Both the position numbers and the translations under genes were made by a program. The notes below the pieces were generated by a model. It did not search any database. It was not told where the DNA came from and saw nothing but the letters and a program-made list of their open reading frames with translations. This document shows, piece after piece, positions 7,641 to 15,736 of a stretch of 57,622 nucleotides of DNA. Origin of the DNA: Actinomycetes bacterium (GTDB lineage: Bacteria; Actinomycetota; Actinomycetes; Actinomycetales; Dermatophilaceae); NCBI GenBank assembly GCA_023420415.1, contig JAEZWF010000060.1, forward strand, positions 1-57,622, given 5' to 3'. The first letter of the stretch is position 1. Each line of letters begins with the position of its first letter.

Positions 7641-9497
7641 ATGTCGACTCCCACCCTGGACCCCACCGCCTCCGCACAGGCGGAACAGTTCGACCCCACC
7701 GTCATCGAGCGACGCTCCGCCACCGTCGGTCAGCTCTTTCGCGACCGCGTCGCCAAGTCACCCGACGACGAGGCATTCAGGTATGCCGCGGGCGACGGTT
7801 GGACGTCCGTCACCTGGGCGCAGGCCAAGGAGCGTGCCTACCGGCTCGCCGCCGGCCTCATCGCCCTCGGCATCGAGCCGGAGGACCGCGTCGCGATCGC
7901 GTCCTCCACGCGGTACGAGTGGGCGCTCGCCGACCTCGCGGTGATGTGTGCCGGCGGTGCGACGACGACGATCTACCCCACGACGATCGCCCCCGACGTC
8001 GCCTACATCCTGTCCAACTCCGGCAGCAAGGTCGTCTTCGCCGAGGACGACGACCAGGTCACCAAGCTGTGGGATCGACGGGTCGACCTTCCCGACGTCA
8101 CCCGTGTCATCGTCATGGACGGCGTGGGTGACGGGGAGTGGGTGCTCACCTTCGACGACATCGAGAAGCGTGGTGCCGAGCTGCTCTCCAGCCATGCCAC
8201 GGCGGTGGACGAGCGCATCGACACCCAGACCGCCGACCAGCTCGCGACCATCATCTACACCTCGGGCACCACGGGGCGGCCCAAGGGAGTTCGGTTGGGG
8301 CACAACGCCTGGACCTACCAGGCGGCGGCGACCGATGCCATCGGCATCCTCGGCCCGAAGGACCTGCAGTTCCTCTGGCTGCCGCTGGCGCACGTCTTCG
8401 GCAAGTTCCTCCTCACCCTGCCGCTCCAGGTCGGCTTCCCGACGGTCATCGACGGCCGCATCGACAAGATCGTCGACAACCTGGGCGTGGTGAAGCCGAC
8501 GTTCATGGGTGCGGCACCACGCATCTTCGAGAAGGCCTACGCGCGCATCACGATGATGATGAAGGCCGAGGGCGGCCTCAAGGAAAAGCTCTTCCTCTGG
8601 TCGGTCAGCGTCGGCCGCGAGGTGGCCGAGATGCGCGCCCGGGGCGAGGAGCCGACGGGCATGCTGGCCAAGAAGATCGCCCTCGCAGACAAGCTGGTGC
8701 TGCAGAAGGTGCGCGAGCGCTTCGGTGGCCGCATCCGGTTCTTCATCTCCGGCTCGGCCGCGCTCAACCAGGACATCGCGCACTGGTTCGACTCCATCGG
8801 CCTGCCCATCATCGAGGGCTACGGGCTCACCGAGACGAGCGCGGCTTCCTTCGTCAACCGACCGGGCGCCAACCGGATCGGCACCGTCGGCTGGGCGCTG
8901 CCCGGCACCGAGGCGAAGATCGCCGAGGACGGCGAGGTGCTGCTGCGCGGCCCCGGGGTCATGGAGGGCTACCACGACAAGCCCGAGGAGACCGCCGAGA
9001 CCAAGGACGCCGACGGGTGGCTGCGCACTGGCGACATCGGCGAGCTCGACGACCGCGGCTACCTCAAGATCACCGACCGCAAGAAGGACTTCTTCAAGAC
9101 CTCCGGCGGCAAGTACGTCGCCCCGTCACTCATCGAGTCGACGTTCAAGGGCCTGTGCCCCTACGTCAGCCAGTTCGTCGTCTACGGCGCGGAGCACAAC
9201 TTCGTCACCGCGCTGGTCACCCTCGACGCAGACGCCATCAAGGACTGGGCCGACACCCGCGGCATCACCGGTGACTACGCGGCGGTCGTCGGCTCACCCG
9301 AGGCACGCGAGATGGTGCAGAACTACGTCGACACCCTCAACGTCAACCTCAACCGCTGGGAGCAGATCAAGAAGTTCGTGATCCTCGACCACGACCTGAC
9401 CGTCGAGGACGGCGAGCTCACCCCGAGCCTCAAGCTGCGCCGCAAGGCGGTCAGTGAGAAGTACCAGGAGCAGCTGGACCGCCTCTACGACAGCTGA
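7641..9497 (+). CDS. Long-chain acyl-CoA synthetase (AMP-forming)
   Basis: Activates fatty acids to acyl-CoA through an acyl-adenylate. The 618-residue product is full length for the FadD15-like actinobacterial group. Motifs: the P-loop-like IIYTSGTTGRPKGV, the acyl-binding GYGLTETSAA, then GWLRTGDIGELDDRGYLKITDRKKD and the lysine-bearing TSGGKYVAP. The start ATG is preceded by GAGGAAGG at 7631-7638. It is monocistronic; the next gene is convergent and a short hairpin lies between them. The exact chain-length preference cannot be read from sequence. Confidence 0.93.
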   Translation: MSTPTLDPTASAQAEQFDPTVIERRSATVGQLFRDRVAKSPDDEAFRYAAGDGWTSVTWAQAKERAYRLAAGLIALGIEPEDRVAIASSTRYEWALADLAVMCAGGATTTIYPTTIAPDVAYILSNSGSKVVFAEDDDQVTKLWDRRVDLPDVTRVIVMDGVGDGEWVLTFDDIEKRGAELLSSHATAVDERIDTQTADQLATIIYTSGTTGRPKGVRLGHNAWTYQAAATDAIGILGPKDLQFLWLPLAHVFGKFLLTLPLQVGFPTVIDGRIDKIVDNLGVVKPTFMGAAPRIFEKAYARITMMMKAEGGLKEKLFLWSVSVGREVAEMRARGEEPTGMLAKKIALADKLVLQKVRERFGGRIRFFISGSAALNQDIAHWFDSIGLPIIEGYGLTETSAASFVNRPGANRIGTVGWALPGTEAKIAEDGEVLLRGPGVMEGYHDKPEETAETKDADGWLRTGDIGELDDRGYLKITDRKKDFFKTSGGKYVAPSLIESTFKGLCPYVSQFVVYGAEHNFVTALVTLDADAIKDWADTRGITGDYAAVVGSPEAREMVQNYVDTLNVNLNRWEQIKKFVILDHDLTVEDGELTPSLKLRRKAVSEKYQEQLDRLYDS

Positions 9498-9518
9498 CTC
9501 GGGTCGGGCGCACCGGCC

Positions 9519-9545
9519 GAAACGCGTTCCTGCACAAGGCGTTTC
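9519..9545. terminator. Hairpin between convergent genes
   Basis: GAAACGC and GCGTTTC arms with a 13-nt spacer lie between the acyl-CoA synthetase stop and the convergent methyltransferase stop, a position suited to a bidirectional terminator. The right arm overlaps the last two bases of the methyltransferase stop. There is no T-run. Confidence 0.4.
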
Positions 9546-10125
9546 AGTCGGTCACCAGCGGCACGAAGCGGTACCAGCCGTGCTCCTCGACGACGGGCGC
9601 CGCGCCGCTGGCCGGCCTGTGCACCTGCAGCATCCGTCCCGCGACGGGGATGACGAGTATGCCGTCGTCCCCGAGCTGGTCGACCAGCTCACCGGGCAGG
9701 TCGGACGCCTGCGCGGACACCAGGACCCGGTCGTAGGGGGCGCCCTCCGGCAGCCCGAGCGTGCCGGGCCGGGCACGCTCGACCGACGCCCACGGCATAC
9801 CGGCTGCCTCGACGTTGCCGGCGCCGAAGGCGACGAGCTCGGGCACCCGCTCGACGCCGACCACGCGACCCTGCGGACCCACGAGGTGCGCGAGCAGGGC
9901 GGTCGTCCACCCCGACCCGCTGCCCACGTCGAGCACGCTCTGCCCGGCTCGGGTGTCCAGCAGCTCGAGCATCTGGCGCACGGTGGTCGGCTGGCTGTTG
10001 GTCTGCTCGTGGCCGATGGGCAGTGGGGCGTCGCGCCGGGCATAGCCCCGCTGTGCCGGGGGCAGGAAGCCCTGACGCGGCACGGCCCGCAAGGCGGCCG
10101 CGACCAGGTCCGCTGCCGTGGTCAC
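9544..10125 (-). CDS. pcm: Protein-L-isoaspartate O-methyltransferase-like protein
   Basis: Members methylate isoaspartyl residues in aged proteins with SAM to start their repair. The 193-residue product has ADLVAAALRAVPRQGFLPP, the family signature HEQTNSQPTTVRQMLELL, and the SAM-binding motif VLDVGSGSGWTTALLA, then PYDRVLVSAQA and WYRFVPL. It is slightly shorter than the classical enzyme but keeps the motifs. The start ATG is at 10125; the upstream neighbour on the same strand is a small membrane ORF and then a protease gene. Confidence 0.85.
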   Translation of the reverse strand: MTTAADLVAAALRAVPRQGFLPPAQRGYARRDAPLPIGHEQTNSQPTTVRQMLELLDTRAGQSVLDVGSGSGWTTALLAHLVGPQGRVVGVERVPELVAFGAGNVEAAGMPWASVERARPGTLGLPEGAPYDRVLVSAQASDLPGELVDQLGDDGILVIPVAGRMLQVHRPASGAAPVVEEHGWYRFVPLVTD

Positions 10126-10143
10126 CCGCCCAGTATGGGTCGT

Positions 10144-10275
10144 CTAGCGGTGAGTCGCGCTCGACGCGTGCGCGGGCGGTGGCCCGTCCGGGCCGTTCCC
10201 GACGGCGTGGGTGGCGCCGGCGAGGGCGAGCAACAACCCCAGGCCGGCAATGAGGCGGATCGAGGACTGGCGCAC
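10144..10275 (-). CDS. Possible small single-span membrane protein
   Basis: A 43-codon frame starting at a GTG (complement of 10273-10275) reads VRQSSIRLIAGLGLLLALAG and ends ATHR. It has one predicted hydrophobic segment and no recognisable family. It lies between the protease and methyltransferase genes on the same strand. No convincing ribosome-binding site is visible and the GTG start is arbitrary, so this may be only non-coding spacer. Confidence 0.25.
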   Translation of the reverse strand: MRQSSIRLIAGLGLLLALAGATHAVGNGPDGPPPAHASSATHR

Positions 10276-10390
10276 GGCGCAGACGGTATGCCGCGCGGCT
10301 GGGTGTTCGCTGAACGTGCGGGTGACCGGCGGGCCGTCCTCCGACAGCCATTGGCCCGCCGGCCACGTGCGTGGGTGGTGCGCGGCAGCC

Positions 10391-11371
10391 TCAGCCGCCG
10401 TCGATGATGTCCTCGGCAACCGAGACGGCCCGGTCGATCGGCACGGCGAACCCGATGCCGATCGACCCCGACGACCGCCCGCCGAGGGTGGCGATCGCGG
10501 TGTTGACACCGACGACTTGCCCGTCGAGGTTGACGAGCGGGCCGCCGGAGTTGCCGGGGTTGATCGAGGCGTCGGTCTGGATCACCGACTGCGCCGCCTG
10601 GCCGCCGAGCCGCGCCTCCCGGTCGACGGCGCTGACGATGCCGCTGGTGACGGTGCCGCTGAGGCCGAGCGGTGAGCCGACCGCGATGACGGGCTGGCCG
10701 ATCGCCAGGGAGGACGACTGGCCGATGCGCGCGGGTGCGAGGACCGAGGGGTCCGAAACCCGCAGCACCGCAATGTCGTTCGCAGCACTGCTGCCGACGA
10801 CGGTGGCCGACACGGTGCGTCCGGTGGACAGCTGGAGTCGCACGGTGCTGGCGCCGTCGATGACGTGGTGGTTGGTCAGCACGTGCCCCTGGTCGTCGAG
10901 GACGAAGCCCGACCCGCTCGCGCTGCCGGCCCGCACCTGCACCACGCTGGGCATGATCGCCGCGGCGGCGGCCTGCTCGGTGCCGGCCGCCGCCGCGGGC
11001 GCACGTCCGCTGGGTGGCTCCTGGGCGATGGTCGTGCGTCCGGTGGTGGCGTCGGGCTCGAGCCACCACGCGGTTCCGGCCCCTGCCAACCCACCGGCCA
11101 GGACCGCGGTCAGCAGCACCGTGGGTATGCCGCGTCGTCCCCCACGAGGGGACCGGACCCGGCCGGGAGGCACAGGGAGGGGTCCGGCCGGGTCCGGGGT
11201 TGGCGGCGCCTCCGGCGCGGGGGCCGGGGCGAGGGACATGAGGGGCTGGGCCTGGGTCGGCCCGCGTGGTGGGGCCGGTTCGGCGGGCTGCGGGTCACGA
11301 CGACGGACGAAGTCCGGTCCGGCAGGAACGCCGAGCCCTGGCCAGGTGGGGCGGGTGGGTGTCTGGGTCAT
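10391..11371 (-). CDS. Membrane-anchored trypsin-like serine protease without PDZ domain
   Basis: HtrA/DegP-family protease fold. The 326-residue product has a Pro-rich cytoplasmic N-terminus (1-80), a membrane segment near 81-103, an Ala-rich linker and the catalytic domain. The triad is His169 (LTNHHV), Asp199 (ANDIAVL) and Ser275 (GNSGGPL). The protein stops right after the protease fold (VAEDIIDGG), so the usual C-terminal PDZ domain is absent, and no PDZ remnant was seen downstream. It lies 43 bp after the VWA gene in the same direction, so it may be the last member of the MoxR operon. It likely acts outside the membrane on envelope proteins. Confidence 0.88.
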   Translation of the reverse strand: MTQTPTRPTWPGLGVPAGPDFVRRRDPQPAEPAPPRGPTQAQPLMSLAPAPAPEAPPTPDPAGPLPVPPGRVRSPRGGRRGIPTVLLTAVLAGGLAGAGTAWWLEPDATTGRTTIAQEPPSGRAPAAAAGTEQAAAAAIMPSVVQVRAGSASGSGFVLDDQGHVLTNHHVIDGASTVRLQLSTGRTVSATVVGSSAANDIAVLRVSDPSVLAPARIGQSSSLAIGQPVIAVGSPLGLSGTVTSGIVSAVDREARLGGQAAQSVIQTDASINPGNSGGPLVNLDGQVVGVNTAIATLGGRSSGSIGIGFAVPIDRAVSVAEDIIDGG

Positions 11372-11414
11372 CGTCGTCTCCGTGGGGGTGTCGGTGGTCG
11401 GTCTGGCCTGCCGG

Positions 11415-12449
11415 TCAGGGGAGCCGGGCGAACCAGCGCAGCGACATCGCGCCCGCGCCGAGCAGGAACAGGAACGCCGCGGCGGCGAGGTAGGGGGTGA
11501 TCTCGCGGGGCTCGGTGCGCCAGCCGATCGAGGAGCCGATGTCCTCGTAGACGGCCTCGAGCTCGTCGCCGCTGGTGGCCGTGTAGGTCTGGCCGCCGGT
11601 TGCGTCGGCGAGCTGGGCCATGGCCTCCTCGTCGGCGGGGACGGGCACCTGGCGGCCGCCGAGGTCGATCGTGCCGTCCGGTGTGCCGTAGGCGATGGTC
11701 GACACCGGCACCTGGGCGTCGGACGCCGCCTGCGCCGCCTGCTCCGGGTCGCGGCCCTGGGTGTTCGAGCCGTCGGAGAGCAGGACGATCCGACCCGGAA
11801 TGCGTTCTGGCGCTTGCTGGTTCGGCTCGGTGTCGCCGTTCCCGCCGTCGGTGGCGCCCTGGTCGGAACCGGTCGACGGCTGCGGTGTCTCGGCGTCGTC
11901 CCGGTTTGCCGCCATCGAGGCGATCTGGTCCAGCGACGTGAAGACCGCCTCGCCGATCGCCGTGCTGTCGGCGACCTCGAGCCGCTGCAGGCTCGCAGCG
12001 GCCTCGTCGTGGTCAGTCGTCGGCGCGGCCAGCACCTGGGCCGAGCCGGAGAAGGCCACCACGCCGACGTTGAACGTGTCGGGCAGGTTCTCGATGAACG
12101 TGCGGGCCGCGGTCCGTGCCGCCTCGAGCCGGTTCGGGTCGACGTCGGTCGCCGCCATCGAGTTCGACACGTCCACGGCCACGATGACGGTGGACTGCTC
12201 GTGCGGGAGCCGGAGGTCCACCTGGGGCCGGCCCGCGGCGAAGCCCAGCGTCGTCAGCGCGAGGAGGAAGGCGGCGGCCGGCGCGTGCCGACGCCAGCCC
12301 GGCTGGTGCGGCGCGACCTTCTCCAGCAGGGGCAGGGTGGCGAACCGGACGGCATACCGGGCTCGTCTGCGCTGCATGAGGAGGTAAGCCGCTGCCAGGC
12401 CCAGGACGGGCAGGAGGAGCAGCAGCCACCAGGGGGAGAGGAAGGTCAT
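11415..12449 (-). CDS. VWA-domain membrane protein (BatA-like)
   Basis: A 344-residue protein with two N-terminal membrane segments (about 6-25 and 56-73), a von Willebrand A domain, and a C-terminal membrane segment (about 316-340). The metal-ion site DVSNS is at residues 93-97 and marks a functional MIDAS. The arrangement matches BatA/YfbK-like proteins encoded with MoxR ATPases, thought to help assemble or remodel membrane complexes. The start ATG overlaps the DUF58 gene stop in an ATGA junction. A Gln/Thr/Gly-rich insertion lies around residues 190-225. Confidence 0.88.
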   Translation of the reverse strand: MTFLSPWWLLLLLPVLGLAAAYLLMQRRRARYAVRFATLPLLEKVAPHQPGWRRHAPAAAFLLALTTLGFAAGRPQVDLRLPHEQSTVIVAVDVSNSMAATDVDPNRLEAARTAARTFIENLPDTFNVGVVAFSGSAQVLAAPTTDHDEAAASLQRLEVADSTAIGEAVFTSLDQIASMAANRDDAETPQPSTGSDQGATDGGNGDTEPNQQAPERIPGRIVLLSDGSNTQGRDPEQAAQAASDAQVPVSTIAYGTPDGTIDLGGRQVPVPADEEAMAQLADATGGQTYTATSGDELEAVYEDIGSSIGWRTEPREITPYLAAAAFLFLLGAGAMSLRWFARLP

Positions 12450-13390
12450 CGGGTGCTCCTGGTTCGCGCCCGCGGTTGGCGCCGGCGGGCGATGATGAAG
12501 CGGGCGAGGTCACTCACCCAGTCGGTGTCGGTGCGCAAGGGCACGTGGCCGGCGCCGGTGGCGCGCACGCCTTCGGTGACCGCCGCGCGGTGGTGGGCGG
12601 CAGCGGCGGCATACCGGCGCCGCAGTGCGGGGGAGGTGTAGACCTCGCGCTGACGACCGGTCTCGGGGTCGGTGAGAACGAGGTGCCCCAGGTCGGGCAG
12701 CTCGAGCTCGCGCGGGTCGGAGACGTCGACGACCACGACGTCGTGGCGGGCGGCGAGGCGTCGCAGCGCGGGCTCCCACCGCATGGGCCGGTCGGTGTGG
12801 CCGTCGGGCTCGACGAAGTCGGAGACGACCACACGCAGCCCGGGGCGCCGCTGGCGCCGCTCGAGGGCGCCGATGGCGTGGGCGAGGTCGACCTTCTCGC
12901 TGGCGCCGCGGTGCGGGTTCGTCGGTCGACGCAGCGCGCGCCGGGCCGTGACGCGTCCGGGAAGCGGTGCGTCCCAACGCATTCCGTCGTCGGTGAGGTG
13001 GGCGATGCCGACCCGGTTGCCCGGCCCGTCGGCCAGCAGCCCGATGGCTCCGGTGACCCAGGCGGCGACGTCGCGCTTCTCCGCGGTGACCGTGCCGAAG
13101 TCCATGCTGGCCGTCTCGTCGACCAGCACCCAGGTGTCGAGCTCGTGCTGTGCCTGGGGCCGCCAGACGTGCGGGTCCATGCTGCGAGCGGTGACGTTCC
13201 AGTCGATGCGGCGCACGTCGTCCTCACCCGGCTGGTAGCGCACCACCTCCTCCGGTTCGGTGCCCGCCCCGAGCCGCAGGCCCGCGTGCTCGCCCTGGAG
13301 CAGGCCGTCCAGGCGCCTGCGGACCACGAGGTCCAGCGCCTGGAAGGCCCGCTCCGGGTCACGGACGACGCTGCCGTCGGCCAGCCTCAC
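12446..13390 (-). CDS. DUF58 family protein
   Basis: A 314-residue DUF58 protein, the usual partner between a MoxR ATPase and a VWA protein. The diagnostic block is YQPGEDDVRRIDWNVTARS followed by VLVDETASMDFG, which resembles a degenerate VWA metal site. The GTG at 13390 overlaps the moxR stop (GTGA) and the gene ends in an ATGA overlap with the VWA gene, so the three are translationally coupled. A much longer open frame continues upstream, but it runs antisense-like through moxR and is a shadow. Confidence 0.88.
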   Translation of the reverse strand: MRLADGSVVRDPERAFQALDLVVRRRLDGLLQGEHAGLRLGAGTEPEEVVRYQPGEDDVRRIDWNVTARSMDPHVWRPQAQHELDTWVLVDETASMDFGTVTAEKRDVAAWVTGAIGLLADGPGNRVGIAHLTDDGMRWDAPLPGRVTARRALRRPTNPHRGASEKVDLAHAIGALERRQRRPGLRVVVSDFVEPDGHTDRPMRWEPALRRLAARHDVVVVDVSDPRELELPDLGHLVLTDPETGRQREVYTSPALRRRYAAAAAHHRAAVTEGVRATGAGHVPLRTDTDWVSDLARFIIARRRQPRARTRSTR

Positions 13391-14475
13391 GGTGCGACCT
13401 CGCCACCTTGCGCGGGTGCGACGCGGGGCTGCGGGGTCGCCGCGACGATGCCGGTCGCCACGCTGCGGGGGTCGACACCGTCGGCCACCGCGTCGAACGA
13501 CAGCACCAGCCGGTGGCTGAGGACGTCCGGGGCGATGTCGGCGACATCGCCGGGCAGGACGTAGTCGCGGCCACGCAGCAACGCCAACGCCCGTCCGGCC
13601 GCGACGAGCCCGAGGGTGGCGCGCGGGCTGGCGCCGAGGTCGATGACCCCGTCGAGGTGACCCACGCCGTACCGGTGCGGCTCGCGGGTCGCCATCACCA
13701 GCGCCACGGCATACTGCGCCACCGCGTGGTGCACGAACACCTCGTCGGCCGCGCGCTGGAGCCGCACGACGTCCTCGACCTGCAGGGTGCGCTCGGCCCG
13801 GGGCGGGTCGACGCTCATCCGCTGCAGGATCGTCAGCTCCTCGAGGTCGGTGGGGTAGGGCACGTCGACCTTGAGCAGGAAGCGGTCCCGCTGGGCCTCG
13901 GGCAGCTGGTAGACGCCCTCGGACTCGATCGGGTTCTGTGTGGCCAGCACGAGGAACGGCTTGGGTAGTGCGAAGGTCCGCCCGCCCACGCTCACCTGGC
14001 GCTCGGCCATCGCCTCGAGCAGGGCAGACTGCACCTTGGCCGGTGCGCGGTTGATCTCGTCGGCGAGCACGAGGTTGGAGAAGATCGGCCCCAGCTCGGT
14101 GTCGAAGGACTCCGAGCTCGGTCGCCAGACCCGGGTGCCCACGATGTCGCCGGGCATGAGGTCGGGCGTGAACTGCAGCCGCGTGAACGTGCCGCCGATG
14201 ACGTCCGCCAGGGTTCGCACGGCGAGCGTCTTGGCCACGCCGGGCACGCCCTCGAGCAGCAGGTGGCCGCGGGCCAGCAGGCCGACGAGCATGCGCTCGA
14301 CCATCTGGTCCTGGCCGACGACGACCCGTTTGACCTCGAACAGCGCCCGCTCGAGGGGGACGCCGGGGTTGACGCCGGGGTTGCGGTGGCCGGTGGCCCC
14401 CTCCCCGGCCGCCATGGGGGACGTGGCCGGGGAGGGGGTGTCGTGGGACGCGTCGCGCGTCAGTGGCTCGGTCAC
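13387..14475 (-). CDS. MoxR-family AAA ATPase
   Basis: AAA+ chaperone-type ATPase. The 362-residue product has Walker A GVPGVAKT (76-83), Walker B VLADEINRAP, sensor 1 region ATQNPIESEG and the sensor-2-containing C-terminal lid. Families of this type work with DUF58 and VWA proteins to activate or insert substrates. The GTG start overlaps the stop of the upstream membrane protein gene (GTGA). Substrates cannot be deduced; the downstream protease is a candidate client or partner (inference). Confidence 0.93.
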   Translation of the reverse strand: MTEPLTRDASHDTPSPATSPMAAGEGATGHRNPGVNPGVPLERALFEVKRVVVGQDQMVERMLVGLLARGHLLLEGVPGVAKTLAVRTLADVIGGTFTRLQFTPDLMPGDIVGTRVWRPSSESFDTELGPIFSNLVLADEINRAPAKVQSALLEAMAERQVSVGGRTFALPKPFLVLATQNPIESEGVYQLPEAQRDRFLLKVDVPYPTDLEELTILQRMSVDPPRAERTLQVEDVVRLQRAADEVFVHHAVAQYAVALVMATREPHRYGVGHLDGVIDLGASPRATLGLVAAGRALALLRGRDYVLPGDVADIAPDVLSHRLVLSFDAVADGVDPRSVATGIVAATPQPRVAPAQGGEVAP

Positions 14476-14864
14476 AGCGTGCTCGTGTCCGGTGCCTGCG
14501 ACTCGGTCCCGTCCTGGGCCGAGCCGGAGCCCTGGTCCGTGCCGCCAGTTCCGCCGGCGCCGCCCTTGCCCGGGCAGTCGGTGCGGTCGCCGGTGCCGTT
14601 CTGGGAGTTCTGGTCGGGCGCGGTCTGACCCGGCTGCTGCGTCTCACCCTGGGTGTCGACGATGGTCGCGTAACCGCTCTCGACGTCGCCGGCGTTGGAC
14701 GAGGCGTATGCCGCGGTGGCGCCACCGGCGGCCAGCAGCAGGGCGGCGGCACCGACGAGTGCGCCTCGGCGCAGCCGGCGCGCACCCGCCGGGGTGGGGC
14801 CGGGCAGTGCCTGGTCCGATGAGGCCTGGGGCTCCGGTGTCTGGTCAGGAGTGGGAGTGGTCAT
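14472..14864 (-). CDS. Small membrane-anchored protein, first gene of the MoxR operon
   Basis: A 130-residue protein starting MTTPTPDQTPEPQ. It has a basic patch and one hydrophobic span around residues 34-55 (GALVGAAALLLAAGGATAAY), then a polar tail rich in Gln, Gly, Thr and Asp. No known family. It overlaps the moxR start by 4 nt and faces the response-regulator gene across a 161-bp shared upstream region. It could be a client of the MoxR system or a sensor for the adjacent two-component system (inference). Confidence 0.7.
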   Translation of the reverse strand: MTTPTPDQTPEPQASSDQALPGPTPAGARRLRRGALVGAAALLLAAGGATAAYASSNAGDVESGYATIVDTQGETQQPGQTAPDQNSQNGTGDRTDCPGKGGAGGTGGTDQGSGSAQDGTESQAPDTSTL

Positions 14865-14964
14865 CTGCGCTCCATGGGTTCCGAGGTTTCCGCTGGTGCG
14901 GTGCCCGCCGGGGTGGCTGGCGAGACCCAGCCCATCAAGAGGGCGCGAAAACGTCCGGAAGCCG

Positions 14965-14984
14965 CAGCGAAAGTTCAGCGAAAG
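14965..14984. promoter_or_regulatory. Direct repeat CAGCGAAAG x2, 11-bp spacing
   Basis: CAGCGAAAG occurs at 14965-14973 and again at 14976-14984, one helical turn apart, between the divergent moxR operon and response-regulator gene. OmpR/PhoB-type regulators typically bind tandem direct repeats at 11-bp spacing, so this is a candidate autoregulatory site. A TACGGT at 15014-15019 is suitably placed as a -10 box for a leaderless start at 15026. Confidence 0.4.
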
Positions 14985-15025
14985 CCCATGGGGGACAGTG
15001 GGGTTCATCGGGTTACGGTGGACTC

Positions 15026-15736
15026 GTGCGGGTGCTGATCGTCGAGGACGAGGAGGGCCTGGCGGGTGCGTTGCGCATCGGCCTGGTCCGGGAGGGGTAT
15101 GCCGTCGACCTCGCCACGACGGCCGGGGAGGCACACGAGAAGCTCGCCGTCACGGCATACGACATCGTCCTGCTCGACGTGAACCTCCCTGACGGCAACG
15201 GTTTCCAGCTTGCGGAGCAGGTGCGCTCCGGTGAGCTCGACGGTCCGTCAGGCACCGACGTGCGGCTCCTGATGCTCACGGCGCGCACGGGTCTGCCGGA
15301 CCGGGTGCGCGGGCTCGACGTGGGGGCGGACGACTACGTCGTGAAGCCGTTCGCACTGGCCGAGCTGACCGCCCGGCTGCGGGCCCTGCTTCGTCGCGAC
15401 GTACGGGGGACGTCGTCGGTGCTGCGCGTCGGTGACGTCACCCTCGATGCTGCACGGCAGCTCGCCCACCGCGGCAGGCGCGAGCTTTCGTTGACGCTCA
15501 AGGAGTTTGCGGTCCTGCGCTACCTCATGACGCGACCGGACCACGTGGTGTCGTCCGAGGAGCTGCTCGAGCACGTGTGGGACGAGAACGCCGACCCCTT
15601 CACCCAGACGGTGCGGGTCACGGTGGGCACGCTGCGGCGCAAGCTGTCGGTCGACGACGAGCCGCCGATGATCGAGACGGTGATCGGGCGCGGCTACCGG
15701 CTGCGGGCCGACCCCGCCGTCGCCGGGACCGCCTGA
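15026..15736 (+). CDS. OmpR-family response regulator
   Basis: A 236-residue DNA-binding response regulator. The receiver domain (1-120) has the acidic pocket VEDEE, phospho-acceptor Asp51 (LLDVNLPDGNG), the Thr of LMLTART and the Lys of YVVKPF. The C-terminal winged helix (about 135-230) includes LTLKEFAVLRYL and TVRVTVGTLRRKL. The start is GTG at 15026, giving VRVLIVEDEE. A likely -10 element ends 6 nt before this codon, suggesting a leaderless mRNA. Its stop overlaps the kinase start (TGATG). Confidence 0.93.
   Translation: MRVLIVEDEEGLAGALRIGLVREGYAVDLATTAGEAHEKLAVTAYDIVLLDVNLPDGNGFQLAEQVRSGELDGPSGTDVRLLMLTARTGLPDRVRGLDVGADDYVVKPFALAELTARLRALLRRDVRGTSSVLRVGDVTLDAARQLAHRGRRELSLTLKEFAVLRYLMTRPDHVVSSEELLEHVWDENADPFTQTVRVTVGTLRRKLSVDDEPPMIETVIGRGYRLRADPAVAGTA

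Noticed and set aside
12446..14785. 779-codon open frame covering DUF58 and moxR on the minus strand
   Set aside because: Only the C-terminal 314 residues match DUF58; the rest is the moxR gene read in another frame. The GTGA overlap gives a natural start.
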